Shown here piece by piece: positions 12,374-18,587 of a stretch of 64,000 nucleotides of DNA. The first letter of the stretch is position 1, and every line of letters begins with the position of its first letter. Source of the DNA: Brachycybe producta (Eukaryota > Arthropoda > Diplopoda > Playtdesmida > Andrognathidae). Location: NCBI GenBank assembly GCA_036925085.1, contig JAUPFP010000176.1, positions 1 to 64,000 of the forward strand, given 5' to 3'. The notes under the pieces are model-generated. The model was not told the origin of the DNA. It saw only the letters and a list, made by a program, of their open reading frames with translations, and ran no database searches. The position numbers and the translations under genes are program-made.

Positions 12374-12727
12374 GAGTGGCTTGGTTTTAACCCATTGTGG
12401 TTAAAACCATGATTTTAACCAATGGTTTTTTTTTTAAATAAACCTTTGGTTTTAACCAAAGACAAGTATTTTTGTTGTTGTTGTAAATTGTAATGAATCT
12501 GTTGGTTTTTAATATGCAAACAAAAATTAGACTTCATTACCTACAATATGCGTCACTAAATAGGTCAGAGGCATGCTGGGAAAATAATTTGGCCTTGGCA
12601 TTTTATATATAATGGATTGGCAATATTTTATTTTGAAAAATGAACAACTGGCCCAATTGAAAACCAACCCTTCTAGCATTTGCTCGAGCTGCCCCTTTGG
12701 CCAATCCCACCTCTGACACAGGTCATA
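12374..12727. mobile_element. GGTTTTAACC-type repeat, copy 2, left part (Polinton target)
   Basis: Same order of segments as 5921-7330 without its two insertions. It is split by the Polinton at 12727/28834. The right flank shows GGTTAAAACC motifs again at about 28955-29080, which may be the other end of the same repeat. Confidence 0.55.
12722..12727. repeat. Polinton target-site duplication, left (GTCATA)
   Basis: GTCATA directly precedes the element's first bases AGTAGTATAGG. The same hexamer follows the element's last bases at 28834-28839. A 6-bp duplication is the Polinton/Maverick hallmark. Confidence 0.95.
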
Positions 12728-13067
12728 AGTAGTATAGGAAAAGTCATTTCTGCACCACTTTTCTCCATAGACTACTATGGTGACCTCATTTCGAGCTCCA
12801 CATTCCAATCTCCCATAGACTCTCATTGAGTCATTTCTGCACCACAAGGCCAACCAGTTTATAAGCTATAGAGACATAGCTATGTTATAATGCTTCATCA
12901 TAAGAAAAAAAAACTTTGACCCAGTTTTTTTTGCTTCTCAGAGAAAGAAGTTTAAAACTTCTAGATACCACCTACTGTGATGATAAAGAAACTTGTTTTC
13001 ACGACTTTGTTGTTTTGTATATAGAAGGTGAGAAGCTTTAATTCATACTATGCATATATATATATAT
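12728..13067 (+). repeat. Polinton left terminal inverted repeat
   Basis: Pairs with 28498-28833. The outer ~118 bp are almost identical; the inner part is diverged but alignable through the TTTGACCCAGTTTTTT, CTTGTTTTCACGA and TATATAGAAGGT segments. GTCATTTCTGCACCAC occurs twice inside the arm (near 12744 and 12829), each time close to a CCATAGACT. These sub-repeats are candidate binding sites for the integrase or the replication initiator. Confidence 0.9.
13054..13067 (+). promoter_or_regulatory. candidate TATA box of the Bcl-2-like gene
   Basis: An alternating TATATATATATA stretch ends about 68 bp before the ATG at 13135, a plausible TATA position if the 5' leader is short. It sits at the inner edge of the terminal repeat, so the repeat may double as promoter. 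Weak evidence: alternating TA is also a common simple repeat. Confidence 0.35.
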
Positions 13068-13134
13068 GAAGGCCTACCACTTTTATACTTTTTAATGTTA
13101 GTTGTGCTTAGCTTTTACAAATAAGGTGTTCAAC

Positions 13135-13611
13135 ATGCAGGAATCTACTAAAATTGCCATTGATGTGTATCATATAGCCAAGCAATCGCACGAAACCGTG
13201 AATTCCAACTTTTCACGAACAATTTACAAACTCGCCGAACAAGCTCGAAATAAGGATATTCAAGCTTTCGAATCCATAGCAACAACTTTAAAAACTGTGT
13301 CACATTTGAACCAAGAATTAACCTTCTTGTTGGACGAAATTTATCGAGGATTACCATCATTCGGTAAAATTATAGTGACTTACGCACTCGTCCTCCAACT
13401 GGCAAGATCCGGATTCGAGGAAGCAACGGCAGTGCATATTGGTGAATACGTGTTCAAGTCATCGGCATCGTGGCTTCGAGATAATGGATCATGGGCTGCG
13501 ATGCAGGATGTCTACGCAACACCTAACAACACTCCGAGTAACGTTATTCATGTGGTTCCGCAATTACTGATGATTAGCACTTTGTTATATTTATTAATAC
13601 GAATGCAATAA
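13135..13611 (+). CDS. Bcl-2-like apoptosis regulator (viral Bcl-2 homolog)
   Basis: 158-residue protein with the Bcl-2 family layout, probably blocking host cell death at the mitochondrial membrane. A BH1-like segment at residues 67-90 (DEIYRGLPSFGKII...) and a strong BH2 at 111-122 (ASWLRDNGSWAA, with the W-x4-G-x-W pattern) lie in the right order and spacing. Residues 138-156 are a hydrophobic C-terminal anchor (VIHVVPQLLMISTLLYLLI). The BH3-like helix near 28-41 lacks the usual Gly-Asp, which fits a blocker more than a killer. I chose the ATG at 13135; the frame continues upstream only to a TTG. AATAAA at 13607-13612 overlaps the stop codon. Family membership is inferred from motifs; whether it is pro- or anti-apoptotic is not shown. 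Confidence 0.8.
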   Translation: MQESTKIAIDVYHIAKQSHETVNSNFSRTIYKLAEQARNKDIQAFESIATTLKTVSHLNQELTFLLDEIYRGLPSFGKIIVTYALVLQLARSGFEEATAVHIGEYVFKSSASWLRDNGSWAAMQDVYATPNNTPSNVIHVVPQLLMISTLLYLLIRMQ

Positions 13612-13669
13612 AATGTTACATGCTGAAATTTTTTGCAGTATTGGTTCATTTCTTTATAATAACTCATGA

Positions 13670-13753
13670 CACTTCTGCATTCCACAGACCTCTGCCTGCT
13701 TAGGGATAGCAAACTTGGTATCCCAAGGCAGGCAGAGGTCTGTTGCAGAAGTG
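13670..13753. ncRNA. long hairpin between convergent genes (candidate miRNA precursor)
   Basis: The arms CACTTCTGCA..CAGACCTCTGCCTGC and GCAGGCAGAGGTCTG..GCAGAAGTG pair over about 25 bp with one small asymmetric internal loop. An inner GGGATA/TATCCC stem closes a loop of about ten bases. Total length is 84 bp, the size of an animal pre-miRNA with flanks. It lies past the polyadenylation signals of the converging Bcl-2-like and RING genes, so it could be transcribed from either side. It could instead be a terminator-like or recombination structure. Confidence 0.45.
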
Positions 13754-13778
13754 TTCAATATATAAAAGAACTTCAGGT

Positions 13779-13784
13779 TTTATT
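13779..13784 (-). terminator. polyadenylation signal of the RING gene
   Basis: TTTATT on the + strand (AATAAA on the minus strand) lies 12 nt beyond the RING gene's stop codon. Confidence 0.55.
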
Positions 13785-13795
13785 TTAGATGATAT

Positions 13796-14411
13796 TCATT
13801 GAATTGGCAATAAGTCTGTTAAGGGCTGGTAAACATCAATTACATTTGAAATGGGGTTTCTACACACTGGGCATAAAAAACTTTCCATTTCTAATAACGT
13901 TGTTGTACATGCCTTACAGGCAGCTTGATGCTTACAAGGGTCAAATACAACCCGTGCACCCTTCACTAAACAAATAGTACAATATTTGATAGTGGCCGTT
14001 TCTTCATCATCGTAGGGTAGTAGTTTCTCCAGAAGTTCTTCTTTTCGGCTTACAGGTGGATTTCCCATCAGCTGGAGGAGAATTTCACTATCGGTCGTGT
14101 CATCTGCAGTTGCAATTTCATTATTTTTTTTTAAAATTTTTTTACATCCAATCTAATTACTTACTGGAGTCATCGAGATAGACAATTGGATGTCTATTAA
14201 CTGCAGCACTTCTAGTAGAGGCATTCGAGACAGTTTCAGGCTCCGTTTCAGAATCAGATGCAATGTCTACAAATGGAATACATGAATTATAAGAAGACAT
14301 AATTGCATCATGCCCAACCAAGGTTTGACAATAGGCTCGGGAATTATCATGCTCCGAAAAATTAACATTAGGTATGAGAAATAGTGTTAACGGGGACCAG
14401 ACATGGTACAT
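13796..14411 (-). CDS. RING-finger protein, spliced (putative E3 ubiquitin ligase)
   Basis: Two exons, 14411-14165 and 14103-13796, joined across a 61-bp intron with GTAAGT donor and TGCAG acceptor. Joining keeps frame and gives about 184 residues. Exon 2 has a complete C3HC4 RING: C-x2-C-x11-C-x1-H-x3-C-x2-C-x11-C-x2-C, near the C-terminus (about residues 124-163 of the product), similar in spacing and position to the RINGs of IAP-type ligases. No BIR domain is seen. Exon 1 is acidic (SDSETEPE) and otherwise featureless. Likely a ubiquitin ligase acting on host or viral proteins. Convergent with the Bcl-2-like gene and divergent from the late-type promoter at 14621. The start at 14411 is the first ATG of the frame; a later ATG is possible. 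Confidence 0.75.
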
Positions 14412-14620
14412 CCTCAGGAGTATTTCAGTAGGACAGATTAGACAGATGAGTCATCATGCCTATACATGTGTTCATAAGTTCATGATTTAGACACACCCTT
14501 TGGACCACATCAAGGCGTGTTTGAACAAGCCTAAACATGTCTGAACACGTTTATTCTTGTTTTGTCAAGGCTGAGATTTATTTACACCCCTTGGAAACAA
14601 GAATGGAATAAGCTAAGGGG
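14412..14620. promoter_or_regulatory. divergent intergenic control region
   Basis: About 210 bp between the RING gene (leftward) and the rightward unit. It has two copies of an ACACCC(t)TTGGA motif (near 14493 and 14584) and several TGTTCA/TGAACA-like repeats around 14470-14550. No open frame is supported. Presumed promoter or enhancer region. Confidence 0.4.
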
Positions 14621-14696
14621 TATAAGTACTTGGAGAAACGTATACGCTATGGCAAGATCTACTCATTACCCGAAGCCTCGGATTTCACGGCATTAG
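14621..14696 (+). promoter_or_regulatory. TATA box and short 5' leader of the rightward genes
   Basis: TATAAGTA at 14621-14628 predicts a start near 14650. The leader ends at a splice donor, AG|GTATGT, at 14696/14697. The only ATG in the leader (14649) meets a TAG at the donor, so it would not extend a coding frame. Downstream acceptors: 14754, 15320 and possibly 15729. Confidence 0.5.
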
Positions 14697-14754
14697 GTAT
14701 GTTTTTTCTTTTCTCGGTTTGATTCAGCCTTATGAATGAAAAATTAATTTCCAG
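14697..14754 (+). other. candidate 58-bp leader intron
   Basis: GTATGT donor, pyrimidine-rich TTAATTTCCAG acceptor. It removes the upstream ATG at 14732 and places the ATG at 14756 two nucleotides after the junction. The size matches the 61-bp intron in the RING gene. Confidence 0.5.
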
Positions 14755-14755
14755 A

Positions 14756-15292
14756 ATGCCTATTTTCGGCAATATATCCACCGTTATTGATTGTGATGGA
14801 TTTCAAATTGGAAGTGATTTTTACATTAAGGAATTGGGATACTATACTATCGGTGATCCACACCCGCATAATATGTTTATTCGACTTCCTCAAAATAGAC
14901 TGTTTACTGAAAAGGATGTCAGAACAATGCAATTCGTGACGGCACATATTCATGGTCTTTCTTATAGAAATGATATTGATGATATCACATTTTCAACATT
15001 TCTGAATGTTTTACGTAGCTTGTATACGCATGCCTCTGAGAAAAATTCAAATGCCTTATTTGCTTATAAGGGGGGCACTGTGGAAAAAAATGTATTAATG
15101 AAATTAAATATTCCTAGCATAAACCTCGAGAAACTAGGCCTTTGTATGAAATATGAGAATTTACTGACAATCTTTGGCCCTCAAGAAGTTGACTATACGT
15201 GTAGTCGTCATAAAAAACGGAGAAATGGAATAGCACATTGTGCAAAAAATGAGGCTTATATTTTTGGATTATGGGTACAAAAACAGAAATAA
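14756..15292 (+). CDS. Cys/His RNase H-fold-like protein (possible DEDDh/Maelstrom-type nuclease relative)
   Basis: 178 residues from this ATG (186 if the ATG at 14732 is used). The N-terminus has VIDCDGF then a KEL, resembling the first acidic strand of an exonuclease fold. A KGG-x-x-EK segment lies in the middle. The C-terminus has C-x2-H-x8-HC followed by A-x-x-E-A, which fits both an H-x-A-x2-[D/E] motif of DEDDh exonucleases and a Glu-Cys-His-Cys zinc arrangement as in Maelstrom domains. These matches are by eye and partial: the first motif is D-x-D rather than D-x-E. I cannot state an activity. It is the first gene after the TATA/leader; its 5' intron suggests regulated expression. Confidence 0.45.
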   Translation: MPIFGNISTVIDCDGFQIGSDFYIKELGYYTIGDPHPHNMFIRLPQNRLFTEKDVRTMQFVTAHIHGLSYRNDIDDITFSTFLNVLRSLYTHASEKNSNALFAYKGGTVEKNVLMKLNIPSINLEKLGLCMKYENLLTIFGPQEVDYTCSRHKKRRNGIAHCAKNEAYIFGLWVQKQK

Positions 15293-15321
15293 GCTAATAT
15301 GTACAATTTATTTTACTCAGA

Positions 15322-15690
15322 ATGTTGTATACGCCAACGGATTTTCCTGGTATTCGCGCGCAAGCTCGTGATGCGATAAAAACCATGATAAAATTACCAG
15401 GTTGGAATAAAGCGTGTGCTGACTGTGTTCATCAAGACGAACTCCTAAAAGCGGGTGATGGAAGTCAAGTTCCGACACATTTTTGTACGATGTATCCCGA
15501 GGAATACGAAAGGAAAAAAATAAATGATTTATTCGAGAGTGTGAATGTCTTATTTGTGTTAAACCGCTGGATCGAATATGCCAAACCGATTAGAAGCGTC
15601 ATCATTCAAGGAATTTTGTATCTGATCGACCATTGGTTAGAATATGAGTGGCGATGTGAAATTTTCAAAGCTTGTACTAATACTGAATAA
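15322..15690 (+). CDS. unknown Polinton protein, 122 aa
   Basis: I do not recognise this protein. It has C32-x2-C35 and H53-x-C55, which could bind a metal, and a helix-rich, Trp/Tyr-containing C-terminal half (about residues 67-118). The ATG lies one nucleotide after a strong acceptor-like TTTATTTTACTCAG (ending 15320), the same arrangement as the upstream gene. It ends 44 bp before the ATPase. No transmembrane segment is clear. The intact frame, the spacing and the acceptor argue that it is real. Confidence 0.6.
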   Translation: MLYTPTDFPGIRAQARDAIKTMIKLPGWNKACADCVHQDELLKAGDGSQVPTHFCTMYPEEYERKKINDLFESVNVLFVLNRWIEYAKPIRSVIIQGILYLIDHWLEYEWRCEIFKACTNTE

Positions 15691-15734
15691 ATATCACGTT
15701 ATGTACTCATTCTCGTTACATTCTTGAAGCTAAA

Positions 15735-16571
15735 ATGGTAGAGCAAGATGAAATATCGCGCTTAACGATAGAGGAAACGGTGATGCCGCAAAAAAGGAAA
15801 CCGAGTATAAAATACATCGTTATGGGCTGCATAGGGGCTCTTATGCTTATCCTCGAAACAACGAACATCGCTATTTCTACTAAAACGGAAGCACCTGCCA
15901 ATATACAACTACCGCAAAATTCCGTATCGATCATGGAAAAAGAGGGTTCCTTCATTCCACTGAAGGCACCGTTTAGGATGATTATTGCCGGTCCCAGCAA
16001 TTGCGGGAAAACAACCTTCGTTAAGAAAATTTTGGATCATGCCAGGGGAATGATTAAACCCCCACCGGAAAGAGTAACGTGGTACTATTCTCAATATCAA
16101 GACTGGTATTCACTTTATGGGACTCGAGCGACATTTCTAAAAGGAATGCCCGACATGAAGACTCTAAGATGCGATAGAAACCAGCTTATTGTACTCGACG
16201 ATCTGTTTCAAGATGTGGATAGGGGTGTTTCTCAGCTCTTTACGTGTGATTCGCATCATAGAAATATAAGTGTTATATTTATTACTCAAAATATTTTTGA
16301 CAAGAACCCGTATCAGCGCACCATTTCTTTGAATGCCTCTTATCTGGTTCTTTTTAAAAACCCTCGTGACAAATCTCAAATTGCTCATTTGTCTCATCAG
16401 ATGTATCCTGGTAACACCAAGTTTATGATCGATGCCTTTAACCAGAGTACTCGTGATCCGTACAGTTACTTGATGATTGATCTCACGCAGAATGCGGATG
16501 ACAATTCTAGGCTCAGAACGAATATATTTCCGGGAGAGTATACCGCTGTATTTTTACCTAAACAACGATGA
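15735..16571 (+). CDS. genome-packaging ATPase (FtsK/HerA, A32-like)
   Basis: 278 residues. Walker A GPSNCGKT at 86-93, Walker B LIVLDD at 151-156 and a following FITQN (183-187) with the polar Q identify a FtsK-HerA superfamily ATPase of the A32-like packaging type. It would pump DNA into the capsid in the nucleus or cytoplasm. Residues 1-68 are an unusual extension with a hydrophobic stretch at about 25-48 that could span a membrane; M68 lies 18 residues before Walker A and may be an alternative start. An AG at 15728-15729 precedes the ATG by 5 nt. The stop overlaps the next start as ATGA. Confidence 0.9.
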   Translation: MVEQDEISRLTIEETVMPQKRKPSIKYIVMGCIGALMLILETTNIAISTKTEAPANIQLPQNSVSIMEKEGSFIPLKAPFRMIIAGPSNCGKTTFVKKILDHARGMIKPPPERVTWYYSQYQDWYSLYGTRATFLKGMPDMKTLRCDRNQLIVLDDLFQDVDRGVSQLFTCDSHHRNISVIFITQNIFDKNPYQRTISLNASYLVLFKNPRDKSQIAHLSHQMYPGNTKFMIDAFNQSTRDPYSYLMIDLTQNADDNSRLRTNIFPGEYTAVFLPKQR

Positions 16572-16927
16572 AAGTAAGTCAAAAAATTCCTTCACGTCTC
16601 GATCGTAACATTCACAGATTACACGTAGCTGTGGAAAGTAATCCGCGACTTCAAAAAGAACTTCTAAAGAACTCCAACTTGGATTTTATTCAGTGTTTGT
16701 GTGATTGCGCGCATAATATTGGGAACTCTAACATTGTACTGAGTGAACGTGAAAAAAGAAAGTTACGACCCTATAGGCATGTACTGAATAAATTAGTGAC
16801 TACGAAAGCATCTCCAAAGTCGAAGAAAAACTTTCTCGTCAAACAAAAAGGGGGTTGGCTTCCACTGTTAATTTCTCCCGTATTGTCGATGTTAACGGGT
16901 TTAATAACATCATGGCCGAGAAAATGA
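16568..16927 (+). CDS. small basic protein with hydrophobic tail (conserved Polinton virion-type protein)
   Basis: 119 residues: a helical N-terminal part with a C-x-C-x-C cluster (43-47), a basic middle (EREKRKLRPYR, KASPKSKKN) and a hydrophobic tail after QKGGW (GWLPLLISPVLSMLTGLI, 96-113). I know proteins of this shape beside Polinton virion genes but no established function. A membrane-active or capsid-associated role is inferred from the glycine-led amphipathic tail. Starts on the ATPase stop (ATGA) and ends on another ATGA. The QKGG motif resembles QRGHG before the hydrophobic segment of the core protein and could be a protease site. Confidence 0.7.
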   Translation: MKVSQKIPSRLDRNIHRLHVAVESNPRLQKELLKNSNLDFIQCLCDCAHNIGNSNIVLSEREKRKLRPYRHVLNKLVTTKASPKSKKNFLVKQKGGWLPLLISPVLSMLTGLITSWPRK

Positions 16928-17526
16928 TCCTCATCCCCGCTGAATCTTGGGAAGCTCAATATCGAGAAAGACAAGAAAATAAAACGCCCGTTCAACGTAC
17001 TCTAAGAGACATTGAAAAGGCCATTCAACGTATTTTAGAAGAAGAAAACTTGGATAACTACAATAAGGTTTTACTTCTAGGACAATTACAACACCGGTAT
17101 AAATCCATTTATGAGAACAGACCCAAAGAGGTAACGAAAGTGACATTAGAGGACCCTGGTTTTTCGAGTCCCATTGAAGAAAAACAATCATCAGGTATCA
17201 GCGATATAGTTAACCAACTGCCGAAGACACAACAGAAGAAGGCCGGTCGTCTTCTCAATTTGATAAAAGATGGTAGAGGGCCATTAAGTTGGAATTCATC
17301 GCATCAGCTTCTGATAAATGGTCAAGTCGTGCCGAATACCAATATTATGGACCTTACTAGAGATCTCGTTATCAGTAAAACTAGATACGACCCCCCAGGA
17401 TGGGAGCCATTTATCACGGAGCTGAAAAAAATGAACGTACCTCGATCTCTCATAGCTAACGACAAGCGATGGGATTATCATCCAGATACCAAAGAATCTA
17501 ACAGTCCCGTATGGGAAGAATCATGA
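16924..17526 (+). CDS. conserved Polinton protein of unknown function upstream of integrase
   Basis: 200 residues from the ATG that overlaps the previous stop as ATGA; an ATG 12 nt upstream (16912) would add four residues (MAEK), and the frame stays open to 16855. The N-terminal half is helical and charged (about residues 12-65, probable coiled coil). The C-terminal half has a compact domain with GRLLNLIKDG, a short LSW strand and a PPGWEPF segment. I do not recognise a named domain. Position just before the integrase is usual for this type of protein in Polintons, by my recollection. A virion or nucleoprotein role is possible but not shown. Confidence 0.65.
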   Translation: MILIPAESWEAQYRERQENKTPVQRTLRDIEKAIQRILEEENLDNYNKVLLLGQLQHRYKSIYENRPKEVTKVTLEDPGFSSPIEEKQSSGISDIVNQLPKTQQKKAGRLLNLIKDGRGPLSWNSSHQLLINGQVVPNTNIMDLTRDLVISKTRYDPPGWEPFITELKKMNVPRSLIANDKRWDYHPDTKESNSPVWEES

Positions 17527-18587
17527 AAAACAAAGAACTCAAAAAAATTTATTACGATCCATCCTCCAGCGGGTCTTTCGGAGGTGTGGACCGCCTTCAT
17601 GCGGCAACTGGAAAGAAATTTACTCGGGGTGAAATTGAAGCCTGGTTACGAACGCAAGATGTCTACACTTTACATAAACCAGTGAGAAGAACATTTACGA
17701 GAAATAGAACATTGGTCAGTAAAATAGACGATGTATGGCAGATGGATCTCGTGGATATGCAGTCTTACAAAAAAGAGAATAAGGGTTACAACTATCTTTT
17801 AACTTGTATCGATGTATTTTCAAAACATGCTTGGGTTCAACCATTAAAACAAAAAACTGGAAAGGAAATGATCGCTGCTTCAAAAATTATTCTGCGAGAT
17901 GGAAGGAAGCCGAGAAAAATTCAATCAGATAGGGGTAAAGAATTCCTGAATAAGAACTTTCAGACCTTTCTCAAAGAAAATGGGATTGGATTTTATACCA
18001 CTTTTAACGAAGTCAAAGCTGCCGTTGTCGAACGTTTTAATAGAACTTTGAAATCACGCATGTGGAGGTATTTTACAGCGAAGGGCAATTATCAGTACAT
18101 TGATAAGTTGAGTCATCTGGTGAAAGGATACAATGCATCGTATCATAGAAGCATTGGCATGGCTCCGGAGAAAGTCTCATCTACCAATGAAAAAGATGTA
18201 TTTAAACGATTGTTTCCATCTGCCAATAGTAGATTGCCCAAGTTCAAAGTAGGTGATCGTGTTCGTATTTCCAAGACAAAGCTAACTTTCGAAAAAGGTT
18301 ACTTACCCAATTGGTCGGACGAAGTTTTCACCATCTCTGCGCATATTGACCGAATACCTTCGGTATACCGTCTCGTGGATATTGATGGAGAACTATTAGA
18401 AGGTACGTTTTACGAGGAAGAACTTCAAAAAATTGACAAGAAAGACAGCGATTTTTGGAGGGTAGAAAAAGTTGTAGCTGAAAAAGGAAAAGGACGGCAC
18501 CGGCAACTTTTGGTGAAGTGGAAAGGATACGCTGATAAACACAACAGTTGGATTAAAGCGGGAGATTTGAAACAACTACAAAAATGA
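17511..18587 (+). CDS. INT: retrovirus-type integrase with C-terminal chromodomain
   Basis: 358 residues, or 354 if translation starts at the ATG overlapping the previous stop (17523). The RVE core has catalytic D79 (QMDLVDM), D140 (IQSDRGKEF) and E174 (VVERFNR). D-to-E spacing is 33 residues, shorter than the usual DD35E. A zinc-binding-like N-terminal part is not obvious. Residues 245-300 form an SH3-like region (FKVGDRVRI). Residues 316-355 are a chromodomain (WRVEKVV...LLVKWKGY...NSWI) that could direct insertion to marked chromatin. It makes the 6-bp staggered insertion seen at the element's ends. The frame is intact; the stop overlaps the next gene as ATGA. Confidence 0.95.
   Translation: MGRIMKNKELKKIYYDPSSSGSFGGVDRLHAATGKKFTRGEIEAWLRTQDVYTLHKPVRRTFTRNRTLVSKIDDVWQMDLVDMQSYKKENKGYNYLLTCIDVFSKHAWVQPLKQKTGKEMIAASKIILRDGRKPRKIQSDRGKEFLNKNFQTFLKENGIGFYTTFNEVKAAVVERFNRTLKSRMWRYFTAKGNYQYIDKLSHLVKGYNASYHRSIGMAPEKVSSTNEKDVFKRLFPSANSRLPKFKVGDRVRISKTKLTFEKGYLPNWSDEVFTISAHIDRIPSVYRLVDIDGELLEGTFYEEELQKIDKKDSDFWRVEKVVAEKGKGRHRQLLVKWKGYADKHNSWIKAGDLKQLQK

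Noticed and set aside
13148-13360. Minus-strand frame over the Bcl-2-like gene
   Set aside because: Shadow of the supported gene; no motif.
14732-14755. ATG at 14732 as start of the nuclease-like gene
   Set aside because: It lies inside a likely 58-bp leader intron and adds eight unremarkable residues; the ATG at 14756 follows the acceptor directly. Not excluded for unspliced RNA.
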